From the NCBI GenBank assembly GCA_011525805.1, contig WYBR01000047.1, forward strand, positions 32,543 to 96,542: a stretch of 64,000 nt of DNA, written 5' to 3'. The position numbers were made by a program, and so were the translations under genes. Source of the stretch: Vicinamibacteraceae bacterium. GTDB lineage: Bacteria; Planctomycetota; Phycisphaerae; Phycisphaerales; UBA5793. Below the pieces are notes generated by a model. The model did no database searches. It saw nothing but the letters and a program-made list of their open reading frames with translations, and was not told the origin of the DNA. Of the stretch, positions 45,538-54,812 are shown one piece after another; the first letter of the stretch is position 1, and each line of letters opens with the position of its first letter.

Positions 45538-47199
45538 ATGCGATTGTTCCTTGCGCGTATTGCAGCACTTGTTCTAAACGTCGGCCACATCGCGACGGCC
45601 GCGGCGGCGTCAGATCATCGCGTGTTGGTCGTTGTCCACGCACCGGACCTGGCCGAGGTGGCGCGGCAATGGGCGGACTATCGGCGCAGCGGCGGCTGGG
45701 AGGCGGTCTGCATCAATGCGGCAGCGCTCGGCGCGCCGCACGCGGCCGCAGGGGCAACGGCCGAGGCGATCCGCGCTGAACTGCGCCGCCGCTTCGAAGC
45801 GGCCCGGCTTCGCGGTGCCGGTCCGCCTGACTTCGCCGTCCTCCTCCTCGGACCCGTCGCGCACGCCGACGGGCGGCCCGCGATCCCCATGTGGCATCGC
45901 CCGCAGCGCGATCCCGATCTCATCGGCCGCGAGGGGCTCGCGGACATTGCGACCGACCTCGACTATCAACTTGCCGATGATCTCGACGACCTGCCGGACT
46001 TTGCCCTCGGCCGCGTGCCGGCGCGGAGCGTGGTCGAGGCGCTCGCGGCGCTGGACAAGGTGAAGCGCTACGAGACGGCCGCGCCCTCCGGTCCGTGGCG
46101 GCGGCGCATTACGTATCTCGCCGGCGAGGGCGGCTTCGGGCCGATTGACACAGTGCTCGAACGCCTCTTTGTGCGCCTCGTCGATCAGGTTGTGCCGTAT
46201 GAGTTTGACGTGGGGATGACCTACGCGAATCCTCGTTCGCCCTACTGCGCGCCGCCGACGCGCTTTGGTGAGATCGTGCTCGAGCGGCTCGGCGAGGGCG
46301 CTCTAGTGGTGAACTACGTCGGGCACGGGCAGGTGAACATGCTTGATCGCCTGACGCTCGGCGATCAGCGCTACGACGTGTGCAGCATCGAATCGCTGCG
46401 CCGCCTGCACAGCAGCGGCAACCGCCTGCCCATCGCGCTGCTCGTCGCGTGCTGGACGGGGCGCATCGACCTGCCCGCCGACCGGCGCGGCCTGGGCGAG
46501 ATGATGCTCTTCCATCCTCACGCGCCTGTGGCCGTGATCGCCTCCGGTCGCATGACGCATCCTTATGCCAATGCGCTGCTCCAGAAGAACCTCACGCAGC
46601 AATTGTGCGTGCGGCGCCCGGCGACGGTGGGGGCGGCGCATCTCGCCGCGCTGCGCGCCCTGGCGAATCCTGATGAGATTGACCGCCAACTGGAGGGCCT
46701 GGCGCAGCCGATCGCACTGGCGATGAAGTGGAAGAGCACGCCCGCCGACCTGCGGCTCATGCACATCAGCATGTACGGCCTTCTCGGCGACCCGGCGCTG
46801 CGCATCGCCTGGCCGCCGGGCGAGATCATCGACTGGCGCTGCGATGTGCAGGCAGGCCGGGTGAGCGGCGTCGTTGCCGGCGCCGCGCGCGGCGAGGCGG
46901 TCATCGCAATTGAGACTATGCGCGAACCGATCCATCGCGCCGCCGAACTGCGCACCACCATCGGCGCGAGCAACGCCGCTCTCGATGCGGCGCTCACTCA
47001 CAACTACGCGATCGCCAACGACAAGGTGCTCTGGCGGGCCACGGTCGCGCTCGATGCGTCCGGCCGCTTCACCGCCGCCCTCCCGCGAGAAACACTCGCG
47101 CACCCGCAGGCGGCGTGGGTGAAGGCGTACGTCTCGGCGATGGATGCGGCGGGGGCGGTGATGGACGCCGCCAGGGCCGAGCGGATCATCGAAAAGTGA
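45538..47199 (+). CDS. Peptidase C25 (gingipain-like) family protein
   Basis: 553 residues. The ATG at 45538 opens a signal peptide (LFLARIAALVLNVGHIATAAAA). The C25 caspase-like core holds the catalytic His263 in VNYVGHGQVN and Cys305 in LLVACWTG, with the usual spacing, and FALGRVPARS upstream. Gingipain relatives are secreted cysteine proteases. The usual C-terminal sorting domain is absent, so it may be periplasmic. ISMYGLLGDPALRI matches the end of the catalytic domain. Substrate specificity cannot be told. Confidence 0.82.
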   Translation: MRLFLARIAALVLNVGHIATAAAASDHRVLVVVHAPDLAEVARQWADYRRSGGWEAVCINAAALGAPHAAAGATAEAIRAELRRRFEAARLRGAGPPDFAVLLLGPVAHADGRPAIPMWHRPQRDPDLIGREGLADIATDLDYQLADDLDDLPDFALGRVPARSVVEALAALDKVKRYETAAPSGPWRRRITYLAGEGGFGPIDTVLERLFVRLVDQVVPYEFDVGMTYANPRSPYCAPPTRFGEIVLERLGEGALVVNYVGHGQVNMLDRLTLGDQRYDVCSIESLRRLHSSGNRLPIALLVACWTGRIDLPADRRGLGEMMLFHPHAPVAVIASGRMTHPYANALLQKNLTQQLCVRRPATVGAAHLAALRALANPDEIDRQLEGLAQPIALAMKWKSTPADLRLMHISMYGLLGDPALRIAWPPGEIIDWRCDVQAGRVSGVVAGAARGEAVIAIETMREPIHRAAELRTTIGASNAALDAALTHNYAIANDKVLWRATVALDASGRFTAALPRETLAHPQAAWVKAYVSAMDAAGAVMDAARAERIIEK

Positions 47200-47416
47200 C
47201 CACGCCCGCGGCACGCGAGGTGCCAACGCAGCCCGCCGCGTCAGCAAGGACGCCAACCGCCGCGAGGCGCACGGTCAACTCGCTCGTCCGCACCGGCACG
47301 CCCGCCACGCTCCGCTCCGGGGACTCCGCGTCGCGGCTGACCGGTTGTGCATGGCCGCGCCCGCGGGCGCAGAGCCGCCCCGTCCCGGCTAAACTGCGCT
47401 CACGTCGGAGACCGCC

Positions 47417-47935
47417 ATGCTTGATCTTCGCTCGCTGATCCGCGACGTGCCGGACTATCCGATTCCCGGCATCCTCTTCAAGGACATCACGCCCCTGCTG
47501 CGCGACCCCGGCGGCCTCGCGCTCGCCGTCGAACTCATGGCCAATCCTTTCCGCGGCCGTGGCATCGACGCCGTCGTCGGCACCGAGTCGCGCGGGTTCA
47601 TCTTCGGCACCGCGATCGCCCAAGCGCTCTCGTGCGGCTTCGTGCCCATTCGCAAGGCCGGCAAACTCCCGCGCGCCACCCACCAGGTCGCCTACGGCCT
47701 CGAGTACGGCAAGGACACCGTCGAGGTCCACGTCGATTCGCTGCGGCCCGGCGAGCGCGTCGTCCTCGTCGATGACCTCCTCGCCACCGGCGGCACGCTC
47801 AAGGCGTCGTGCGATCTCATCAAGCGACTCGAGGGCGAGATCGTCGGCATCGCGGTCCTTATCGAACTCGTCGATCTCAAGGGGCGCACCCTGCTCGACG
47901 ATCCGGGCCTGCTGCACGCGGTGCTCGCGATGTAG
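47417..47935 (+). CDS. apt: Adenine phosphoribosyltransferase
   Basis: 172 residues, standard length. Apt salvages adenine with PRPP to AMP. The PRPP loop VVLVDDLLATGGTLKASCDL, the N-terminal YPIPGILFKDITPLL and the hood/flexible loop ESRGFIFG…PIRKAGKLPR are all conserved. GGAG lies 7 bp before the ATG. Convergent with the next gene. Confidence 0.95.
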   Translation: MLDLRSLIRDVPDYPIPGILFKDITPLLRDPGGLALAVELMANPFRGRGIDAVVGTESRGFIFGTAIAQALSCGFVPIRKAGKLPRATHQVAYGLEYGKDTVEVHVDSLRPGERVVLVDDLLATGGTLKASCDLIKRLEGEIVGIAVLIELVDLKGRTLLDDPGLLHAVLAM

Positions 47936-47946
47936 CGGGCGCGGCG

Positions 47947-48690
47947 CTAGTTGCCGGGGTTGAGCGGCTGGCCGCGCCTGATTTTGGTGAGGTCGAGCAT
48001 GAGCCGGGCGATGGCGCCGCGCTGCACCGCGGGGACGTTGGCGGAGACTTCCGTCTCGTAGAAGTTGAAGATCATGTTTACGCCGCGTGGATCGACGGTG
48101 GTGCCGGTGCGTTCGACGGCCCGCTCCTGCTCGCGCTGCCCCTGCCGGTTCATGGAGGCGAGGCGCTCCTCGTCGGAGATGTCGCGCTCCCGGCCGGAGA
48201 AGCCGTCGCCCATCTTGTCCATCTCGAGCAGGAGGTTGCGCAGGAACGCCTCGCGCTCGCCCGGCGGGACGTTGAGGTAGGCCATCGCCGACTCGGAGAG
48301 GTAGTCCACCGCGAGTTGCCGCATGTTCTCCTCGATCTGCTTGCGCAGTTCGTAGTTCATGTCGGCGAGGAACTCCGCCAGCGCGGCGGCGTCCTCTTCG
48401 TCGAAGTCGCGGAAGCGCGCGAGGAACTGCTGGAGGAAACTGATGCGCTCGCGCGTCGGCAGGCGGTTGAAGTCCGGGTGCATGACGAAGGAGGCGACCT
48501 TGGTCACGTCATCCTGCGCGACGTTCGGCGGGGGCACCGGGAGCATCGCGAGGATGGCGAGCACGATGCCCCCCCCGGCCACCAGCGCGCCGCTGAGGCT
48601 CAGCGTCCAGACGGCCCGCGGGTCGCGGAGATGGCGCATCTGCGTCCGCAGCCCTGTGCCCCAGCCGGTGTAGAGGTCGCGCCACTTCAT
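47947..48690 (-). CDS. Single-pass membrane protein of unknown function
   Basis: 247 residues. One helix near residues 30-50 (LSLSGALVAGGGIVLAILAML) follows an Arg-rich head. The rest is a helical, charged domain (FLQQFLARFRDFDEEDAAALAEFLADMNYELRKQIEENMRQ). No family recognised. It is 36 bp downstream of the pseudopilin gene on the same strand, so it may belong to the same unit, for example as an accessory of a type II secretion or pilus machine; that is only an inference. Confidence 0.6.
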   Translation of the reverse strand: MKWRDLYTGWGTGLRTQMRHLRDPRAVWTLSLSGALVAGGGIVLAILAMLPVPPPNVAQDDVTKVASFVMHPDFNRLPTRERISFLQQFLARFRDFDEEDAAALAEFLADMNYELRKQIEENMRQLAVDYLSESAMAYLNVPPGEREAFLRNLLLEMDKMGDGFSGRERDISDEERLASMNRQGQREQERAVERTGTTVDPRGVNMIFNFYETEVSANVPAVQRGAIARLMLDLTKIRRGQPLNPGN

Positions 48691-48726
48691 GGGTGCTCCG
48701 ACGATTGCGCGGTCAGCGGGAAGCGC

Positions 48727-49302
48727 CTAGCGGCGCCAGCGCGGGTTCGTCCAGTCGCGCAGGGAGGAAACGGACCCGTCCCACCACGACGCGTTCTTGC
48801 CCGTCTCGTCGAGGGGCTGGTGCCAGCCTTCGGCGTCGGCCATGACGGGGTACTTGTCGGGGGAGAACTCGTAGAACTTGGTGACGATGCGCGCCACGGC
48901 GTGCTTCGGGTCGCCGCGGAACAGTTCGCGCGCCCACATGATCCACCCGGGCCAGTAGTCATAACTCGTGCCCAGTTGTTCGGCGACGCCGGTGTTGTCG
49001 TCGGGGCAGGTCCAGACGCCGGCACCGTCCACGTAGCGCTTGAGCGAGGAGAGCAGATCGTCCTCATCTTCCTCACCATGGCGCTTCGTGAGGGGGATGA
49101 CGTACGGGAGGATGCCCCGGCTGTCGCCGAGATAGTTCGTCAGCCCGATGGCGACCTGATGCAGGTTGGAGGCGCAGGCGGTGCGGCGGGCGCTCTTGCG
49201 CACCCACGAGAGGCTGGGCATGAGCATGGCGATCAGCAGGCTGATGATCCCCATGACGACCAGCAGTTCGAGCAGGGTGAAGGCCACGCGCCTCGATCGC
49301 AT
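48727..49302 (-). CDS. Type II secretion/type IV pilus pseudopilin-like protein
   Basis: 191 residues. The prepilin signal is close to the start: a basic head (MRSRRVA), then FTLLELLVVMGIISLLIAMLMP with the conserved Glu at +5 after the cleavage site. The Gly normally before the Phe is an Ala here. The C-terminal domain (WTCPDDNTG… WWDGSVSS) matches the planctomycetal prepilin proteins with a metal-like DGSV turn. It is probably assembled into or processed by a GspO/PilD-type system. Confidence 0.8.
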   Translation of the reverse strand: MRSRRVAFTLLELLVVMGIISLLIAMLMPSLSWVRKSARRTACASNLHQVAIGLTNYLGDSRGILPYVIPLTKRHGEEDEDDLLSSLKRYVDGAGVWTCPDDNTGVAEQLGTSYDYWPGWIMWARELFRGDPKHAVARIVTKFYEFSPDKYPVMADAEGWHQPLDETGKNASWWDGSVSSLRDWTNPRWRR

Positions 49303-49323
49303 CTTCGCTCTCCTCCGGAGGGG

Positions 49324-49340
49324 GGCTCGCGGTGCGAGCC
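49324..49340 (-). other. Short hairpin upstream of the pseudopilin gene
   Basis: GGCTCGC-GGT-GCGAGCC, a perfect 7-bp stem about 20 bp before the start codon. Likely in the mRNA leader; role unknown. Confidence 0.3.
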
Positions 49341-49461
49341 TTGGTGCTACCGGCGGGCCGGGTGGGCGTTGCGGCCGCCCGCGCGGCGGGGTGGGGCGGG
49401 CTGACTCAGAATGATATCGGCCGGGAGGGCGGGGCGTCCCTTCAACGCGGGCCGGGGACGG

Positions 49462-49489
49462 TTGCCCGGGGGCTTCGGCATGCGATAAT
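49462..49489 (+). promoter_or_regulatory. Sigma-70-type promoter for rpsT
   Basis: TTGCCC at 49462-49467, a 16-bp spacer, and GATAAT at 49484-49489. Transcription would begin near 49496, giving about a 100-base leader before rpsT. The position fits the only strong need for a promoter here. Confidence 0.5.
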
Positions 49490-49598
49490 CCTTGTTCCCG
49501 AAAGGTCCGGTCGGCGGCCCACGGCGCCGCGGCCTGGCGGGGAGCGCGAGGCGGTTTCGTCTCGCGCCGATTCGTGAACGCCCAGAGGTTTTTTCGAC

Positions 49599-49871
49599 AT
49601 GGCCAGCACCGTTTCCTCCCGCAAGCGCATCCGCCAGAACCATGCCCACAACGCGCGCAACCGCTGGCGAAAGCGGTTGATCCAGAGCGCCGTCAAGTCG
49701 TTCGAGGAGATCGTGGTCCACCACGGCTCCTACGCGGATGCGGAGCAGGCGTTCCGCAAGGCGTCGGCGGTGCTCGACCGCATCGCGGGCAAAGGCACGA
49801 TCCACCGCAACAAGGCGGCGCGGAAGAAGAGCCGCATGGCTCACCGTCTCGCGTCGCTCAAGAAGGCCTGA
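49599..49871 (+). CDS. rpsT: 30S ribosomal protein S20
   Basis: 90 residues. S20 is a helical, basic protein that binds 16S rRNA early in 30S assembly. SSRKRIRQNHAHNARNRWRK is the family N-terminus. KGTIHRNKAARKKSRMAHRL is the C-terminal signature. It is followed after 52 bp by a CPBP protease gene in the same direction. Confidence 0.95.
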   Translation: MASTVSSRKRIRQNHAHNARNRWRKRLIQSAVKSFEEIVVHHGSYADAEQAFRKASAVLDRIAGKGTIHRNKAARKKSRMAHRLASLKKA

Positions 49872-49923
49872 CGCGCGGCCGCCGGCGATTGAGGGGCGTG
49901 GCGCCCGCCTGCGGGGTGGATGA

Positions 49924-50847
49924 ATGCCGCAGCAGAGCAAGAGCAAGCGACGCCCTCCCCCGACCTCCGGCCCGGCGCGCGGCCGCACCTCCCGACGACC
50001 TTCACGTGCGCCCGCCGGAGCCGATCCGACCGGCGCGGTGCTGCGCCTCGCAGTCGCCGGGTCGAACCGGCCCGGGCTCGGCTGGTACCTCGAACTCTCG
50101 CAGCGACCGCTTCAGATTCTCGTCTTCCTCCTGCCGCTCATCGCGCTCTACGAGATCGGCACTTGGCTCTACGCGAGCGGGGCGGCGATCGGCGCCTCGG
50201 GCGATGAGGCGATCACGATCAGCGCCTACAAACTGCTCAACGACTTCTTTGGCGCCTTCGGCGTCGGCGGGTTGTACCTGCCCGGCCTCGCGATCATCAC
50301 CGTTCTGCTGGTGTGGCACGTCCTGGCGCGCGACCCGTGGGAGGTGCATCTCGGCGTGCCGGTCGTCATGCTCGTCGAGTCCTTCCTGCTGGCGATTCCC
50401 CTGCTCGTGCTCGACCAGTTGATCCACCGCCTCTTCGCCGGCGGCGCCGGGCCCGCGCTGGCGCTGCTCGCCGGCCCGGCCGTCGAGTCGCTGCCCTGGC
50501 AGGCACGCCTCACCCTGAGCATCGGCGCCGGGATTTACGAGGAACTCGTCTTCCGGATGATCATCATCGCCCTCGTCCACATGGTGCTCGTGGACTTCGG
50601 GAAGATGAAGTCCGGCCCCGGCGCGATCATCGCCCTGCTCGTCTCGGCCGTCGCCTTCACTTTCTACCACGACGTGAAGATCGAAGGAGTGATCCAGCCC
50701 GACCTCGTCGCGTTCTTTCTCCTCTCGGGACTGTTCTTCGCGAGCGTCTACGTCGTGCGCGGCTTCGGCGCGGCGGTGGGGGCGCATGCCATGTACGACG
50801 TGCTGGTGATCGTGATCCACCCGCTGCTGGCGGGAGGCCGCGCGTGA
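49924..50847 (+). CDS. CPBP-family intramembrane glutamic endopeptidase
   Basis: 307 residues with about eight helices after an unstructured Pro/Arg-rich head. The catalytic motifs of CPBP (Abi/Rce1-type) proteins are visible: EELVFR (EExxxR), FTFYHD and GAHAMYDVLV. Family members cleave within membranes and include CAAX proteases and bacteriocin-immunity proteins. The target is unknown. It follows rpsT on the same strand and ends just before a bidirectional hairpin. Confidence 0.85.
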   Translation: MPQQSKSKRRPPPTSGPARGRTSRRPSRAPAGADPTGAVLRLAVAGSNRPGLGWYLELSQRPLQILVFLLPLIALYEIGTWLYASGAAIGASGDEAITISAYKLLNDFFGAFGVGGLYLPGLAIITVLLVWHVLARDPWEVHLGVPVVMLVESFLLAIPLLVLDQLIHRLFAGGAGPALALLAGPAVESLPWQARLTLSIGAGIYEELVFRMIIIALVHMVLVDFGKMKSGPGAIIALLVSAVAFTFYHDVKIEGVIQPDLVAFFLLSGLFFASVYVVRGFGAAVGAHAMYDVLVIVIHPLLAGGRA

Positions 50848-50854
50848 AAACGAA

Positions 50855-50885
50855 CGAAGCCCACGTTCACTGAACGCGGGCTTCG
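50855..50885. terminator. Bidirectional hairpin between CPBP and EF-G-like genes
   Basis: CGAAGCCC…GGGCTTCG with an inner CGTTCA/TGAACG stem, about 14 paired bases with one mismatch, between two converging genes. Confidence 0.7.
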
Positions 50886-50907
50886 GCGTGCGATTCGGGC
50901 GGGATGC

Positions 50908-52971
50908 TCAATCCTCTTCCTCGTGCGGCTTGTACGCGGCGACGACTTCGGCCTGGATGTTGCCGGGGGTCGGCTCGTCGTGGCTGTATTCCATGGTGTA
51001 CGAGCCGGTGCCCTGCGTCATGGCCTTGAGGGAGGCGGCGTAGGACATCACCTCGGCGAGGGGGGCCTCGGCCGTGATGATCGCCATGCCCCCCGCGAGC
51101 ATATCGGTTCCCTGGATGCGGCCGCGGCGTCCCATGAGGTCGCTGGTGATGTCGCCCATGTAGTCGGAGGGGGTCGCCACTTCGAGTTTGACGAAGGGTT
51201 CGAGGAGGCGCGGCTTGGCCTTGCTCACGGCGTCGATGAACGCGCGCTTCCCCGCGGTGATGAACGCGACTTCCTTCGAGTCCACCGGGTGGTACTTGCC
51301 GTCGTAGACGGCGACTCGGATGCCCTGCATCGGATAGCCGGCGACGCAGCCGGTGAGCAGCACCTGGCGCACGCCCTTTTCGATCGCGGGCATGAACTGC
51401 TTGGGCACGGAGCCTCCGAAGGTGTCATCGACGAACTCGAACTTCTCCTCGCTGTCGGCGGGGAGGGGTTCGACGCGCAGATAGACCTCGCCGAACTGCC
51501 CCGCGCCGCCGGTCTGCTTCTTGTGGCGGTGGTGGCCGTCAGCCTTGACGCTGATCGTCTCTTTGTAGGCGATCTTGGGCGGGGCCGTGTTTACTTCGAG
51601 ATTGAAGCGGCTCTTGAGGCGTTCGATCACGACGCGCAGGTGCAGTTCGCCCACGCCGCGCATCACCATCTCGTGCGTCGTGGCGTCGCGGGTGAAGGTG
51701 AAGGTCGGATCCTCCTCGGCGAGACGGATGAGCGCCTGGCTGATCTTGCCCTCTTCGCCTCGCTTGACGGCGGTGACGGCCAGGCCGAACATCGGCGTCG
51801 GCTGCGGAATCGACTGGGCGCGGATGGAGGCGAAACCGAGGTCGCCGTGGACGACCGCGTCGTAATGCATCTCGTCGATCTTGGCGACGGCGACGATGTC
51901 GCCCGGGATCGCCTGGGCGCACTCGACGTGGTCCTTGCCCTGCAACTGAAAGATGTGGGCGAGGCGCACGGGCTTGCGGTGCTCGCCGATCGAGATCGAG
52001 TCGCCGCTCTTGAGCGTGCCCTGGCGAATGCGGAAGGCGGCGAGTTTGCCGACGAAAGGGTCGGCCGCGATGCGGAAGACGTGTCCGACGAGGGGCTTGG
52101 CGGGATCGGCGACCGGATGCCACGGCTGCTCCTCCTCGCCCTCCTTGGCGCGGACGAGGAAGGGGCGCTGATTGGCCTCGGCGGGGTTCGGGCACAGGCG
52201 GGTGATGACATCGAGCATGACTTCGACGCCCGTGCCGTGCTTGCCGCTCGCGAAGAGAATGGGGATGAGGTGCGCCTCGCACATGGCCTTCTTGAAGGCG
52301 GCGGCGAGTTCTTCCGGCGAGAGTTCCTCACCGCCGAGGTAGCGCTCCATGAGCGTCTCATCCACTTCCACCACCTGGTCGATCAGCGCCTGATGCGCCT
52401 CCTCGACGCTGCTGAAGTCCGGCGCGCCACCGTCCGCGGTGCGGTAGAAGCACCGGACGATGTTCGTCGCGCCGCCCGCCGGGAGATTGATGGGCAGGCA
52501 CTCGCGGCCGAACGTCTCGCGGACCTGCTCGACCAGTTCCTCGAGGTTGTCCTTGCCCAGTTGCATCTTGTTGATGACGACAAAGCGGGGGAGGTTCTCC
52601 TCGGCGGCGAGGCGCATCATGCGCCGGGTCATGTTCTCGATGCCGCGCGTCGCGTCGATGACCAGGCAGACGGCGTCGGCGGCGGCGATCGCCGCGTTCG
52701 CCTGCCCGATGAAGTCGGGATAGCCCGGCGTGTCAATCAGGTTGATCCGCGTGCCGTTGACCGCGACGTGGACGATGGCCGAGTTGAGGCTGTGCTTGTG
52801 GGTCTTCTCTTCCGGTTCGTAGTCGCAGACCGTGTTGCCGTCTTCGACCGTTCCCATGCGGCCGATGGTCTTGGTCACCTCCAGAATCCGCTCGACGAGG
52901 GTGGTCTTGCCGGAGGAGGCATGACCCACGACGACAAGGTTGCGGATGTTCGCAGTGGTGTGCTCGGCCAT
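50908..52971 (-). CDS. Elongation factor G-like translational GTPase (EF-G paralogue)
   Basis: 687 residues with the five-domain plan of EF-G. G1 is GHASSGKTTL (16-25) instead of GHxDAGKTT, G3 is DTPGY, and G4 reads NKMQ where the Asp is replaced. Domain IV and V motifs (QTGGAGQFGEVYLRVEPL, YPMQGIRVAVYDG, GRRGRIQGTD) are kept. The pattern fits the EF-G-like group seen beside the canonical FusA in many bacteria, so this is probably not the main elongation factor. Reduced guanine specificity of G4 is an inference from the missing Asp. Confidence 0.88.
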   Translation of the reverse strand: MAEHTTANIRNLVVVGHASSGKTTLVERILEVTKTIGRMGTVEDGNTVCDYEPEEKTHKHSLNSAIVHVAVNGTRINLIDTPGYPDFIGQANAAIAAADAVCLVIDATRGIENMTRRMMRLAAEENLPRFVVINKMQLGKDNLEELVEQVRETFGRECLPINLPAGGATNIVRCFYRTADGGAPDFSSVEEAHQALIDQVVEVDETLMERYLGGEELSPEELAAAFKKAMCEAHLIPILFASGKHGTGVEVMLDVITRLCPNPAEANQRPFLVRAKEGEEEQPWHPVADPAKPLVGHVFRIAADPFVGKLAAFRIRQGTLKSGDSISIGEHRKPVRLAHIFQLQGKDHVECAQAIPGDIVAVAKIDEMHYDAVVHGDLGFASIRAQSIPQPTPMFGLAVTAVKRGEEGKISQALIRLAEEDPTFTFTRDATTHEMVMRGVGELHLRVVIERLKSRFNLEVNTAPPKIAYKETISVKADGHHRHKKQTGGAGQFGEVYLRVEPLPADSEEKFEFVDDTFGGSVPKQFMPAIEKGVRQVLLTGCVAGYPMQGIRVAVYDGKYHPVDSKEVAFITAGKRAFIDAVSKAKPRLLEPFVKLEVATPSDYMGDITSDLMGRRGRIQGTDMLAGGMAIITAEAPLAEVMSYAASLKAMTQGTGSYTMEYSHDEPTPGNIQAEVVAAYKPHEEED

Positions 52972-53334
52972 CTTGATCTCCCATGGGGCGGGCGGGTTGC
53001 GGTGGGATCGGGATGAGGTTAGGCCCCGCGCCGCGGGGCGAACGATAGTTTACCCCTTCTCCCCGCCGCGGTCGTAGGGGTCAGGGGCTCGTTGCGACGG
53101 CCCGCGGGCGGGGCCGTCCCTCCCCTTGGCGGGCTGAGTTGGGGACTTTTCTGGAATAATCCATTTGGACTTCGCTGCTTTCGTGGTAGACTTTATGGGT
53201 CAGCCCGGGAGGGGCTGAGAGAGATTCTTCGGGGCGGTTCAGCGCCCCGCCGCAGTCGCGGGTCGTGGGGGACGGACGGTATCCGATTCGGCCGCTCGGC
53301 CGTTGCCATCAGCCGTCCGGGGGAGTTTGATCCG
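52972..53334. other. 363-bp intergenic region with pseudopilin promoter and leader
   Basis: No gene. It separates divergent EF-G and pseudopilin genes. A promoter is at 53165-53192, followed by two short hairpins at 53201-53216 and 53231-53248 in the leader. Confidence 0.45.
53165..53192 (+). promoter_or_regulatory. Sigma-70-type promoter for the second pseudopilin gene
   Basis: TTGGAC at 53165-53170, 16-bp spacer, TAGACT at 53187-53192, in a locally AT-richer stretch. The leader of about 135 bases can fold two hairpins before the start codon. Confidence 0.5.
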
Positions 53335-53985
53335 ATGTGCGGACCGATTCAAGTCGGCGCCGGCGGCGTTGCAAGGGCGATGGGAGGCCGGGCTCGCAGG
53401 GGCGGCTACTCACTCGTCGAGATTCTCGTCGCGCTGCTCGTGCTTGGGGTGCTCGTTTCAATCATGTTGCCGGCGCTGCACCGGACCATGCGCTACAGCG
53501 CGCCGCTCGTTCGCTGCTCCAACAACCTGCGGCAGTTGCACCAGGCGCTGACGATGTATCTCGGCTCCTCCAACGACCTCCTGCCGCTCTCCGGCTACGA
53601 GCCGCTGCGCGACCTGACGTACCCCAGCCTCAACACGACGCTCGGACCGTTCGGCGTGAAGGCGGTGAAGTTCTGGACCTGCCCGGCCGACTCGCGCTCC
53701 GCCGCGATCACGAACCGCTGGGGCAGCACGGTCTACCCACCCGGGCGCTTCATGGTCACCTCCCGCCGGCGCGTGCGGATGGAGGACTTCGGCCCCGAGT
53801 ATCCGCTGTTGGCGGATCGCGGTCCGTTCCACCTGCTCATCGAAAAGGGCGTGCCCCCCGAGACTCCGCTGCGCGTGCTCATCGATCCCGCGACCAACCG
53901 GATGCAGTCCGGTTTCTATGAAGGCCACAACTCCGTCTGGATCAGCGGGCGCATCACGCACCGAGCCGCGGGCGGCGGAAAGTAG
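53335..53985 (+). CDS. Prepilin-like (pseudopilin) secreted protein
   Basis: 216 residues from ATG 53335 (GGGGGAG upstream); ATG 53380 is the alternative. The prepilin signal GGYSLVEILVALLVLGVLVSIMLPAL has the cleavage Gly and the +5 Glu. The C-terminal domain includes NNLRQLHQALTMYL and WTCPADSRS and ends with a HNSVWISGR turn, as in planctomycetal prepilin-like families. It is not the same as the gene at 48727 but of the same general class. Confidence 0.8.
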   Translation: MCGPIQVGAGGVARAMGGRARRGGYSLVEILVALLVLGVLVSIMLPALHRTMRYSAPLVRCSNNLRQLHQALTMYLGSSNDLLPLSGYEPLRDLTYPSLNTTLGPFGVKAVKFWTCPADSRSAAITNRWGSTVYPPGRFMVTSRRRVRMEDFGPEYPLLADRGPFHLLIEKGVPPETPLRVLIDPATNRMQSGFYEGHNSVWISGRITHRAAGGGK

Positions 53986-54014
53986 CCCGCCCGGCGCGCC
54001 GCCACTCCTTCGCC

Positions 54015-54812
54015 TCAGCCGCCCTCGAGAACGCGCTCCGCGGCCGCGACGGCCTGTCGCAGATGCGATTCACTGAGCGTTCCGATCACCGCGCTGCTCA
54101 CTCCCGCGCATCCCAGGACAAAGCGCAGGCACGTTTCGACCGGGTCGCCTCCGAGCGAGCCGGCGTCGAGGTGGCCGCTGAGCAGCGCCTTCTTCACCAG
54201 CACGCCGACGCCGGCATTGGCGGCCGCTTGAGCGACCGTCGCCTCCGCCCGGTCGCGCGGATTGAGCGTAATCATCACCACGTCGCACCGCGCCACGGCG
54301 AGCAGCCCGCCTTCGACCGACTTCGTCGAGACGCCCGCGGCCGCCACCAGACCGCGCCGCTTGAGATCCTCGAGCGCCTCGAGCGTGCCGAGCGACTCGA
54401 TGATCTCGCGGTCGCGCCCGTCGGAATGGACGAGGACAACGTCGAGGAAGTCGGTGCGAAGACGGGCCAGGCTGGCTTGGACGCTGCGAACCGTCGCCTC
54501 GGGAGTGAAGTCGTAGGAGGATCGGCCGTCGGCAAAGGTCTCGCCGCACTTGGTGACGATGACCCAGTCATCGCGCCGGCCCGGCCGCAGCGCGCCGAGG
54601 CGCTCTTCGCTCGTGCCGTAAGCGGGCGCGGTGTCGAGCAGATTCACTCCCAGGTCGAGGGCGGAGCACAGCAGGGAGCGCAGGCGATCGTCGTCGGGCG
54701 GGTCGAAGGGGCGCGGATACTTCAGTTGCTCGGTTCGGCCGAACTTGACCGTCCCCAGCCCGACGGGTGAGACGAGCAGCCCGGCGCCGCCTAGCGGTCG
54801 AAGGTGTGCCAT
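54015..54812 (-). CDS. Aldo/keto reductase
   Basis: 265 residues, a TIM-barrel NADPH-dependent carbonyl reductase. The AKR motifs are LGVNLLDTAPAYGTSEERLG, VIVTKCGETF, LRTDFLDVVLVHSDG and AVIGTLSESHLRQAV. The first residues match the family (RPLGGAGLLVSPVGLGTVKFG). The ATG at 54812 has AAGGAG 9 bp upstream and overlaps the end of the upstream FAD oxidoreductase gene by 22 bp. The active-site His is replaced by Ser in VLVHSDG context only partly; substrate is unknown. Confidence 0.87.
   Translation of the reverse strand: MAHLRPLGGAGLLVSPVGLGTVKFGRTEQLKYPRPFDPPDDDRLRSLLCSALDLGVNLLDTAPAYGTSEERLGALRPGRRDDWVIVTKCGETFADGRSSYDFTPEATVRSVQASLARLRTDFLDVVLVHSDGRDREIIESLGTLEALEDLKRRGLVAAAGVSTKSVEGGLLAVARCDVVMITLNPRDRAEATVAQAAANAGVGVLVKKALLSGHLDAGSLGGDPVETCLRFVLGCAGVSSAVIGTLSESHLRQAVAAAERVLEGG

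Noticed and set aside
53201..53250. Sequence resembling the start of a TPP riboswitch (GGGGCTGAGA)
   Set aside because: The second TPP-box (ACCTGAT...) and the required helices are absent, and the downstream gene is a pseudopilin.
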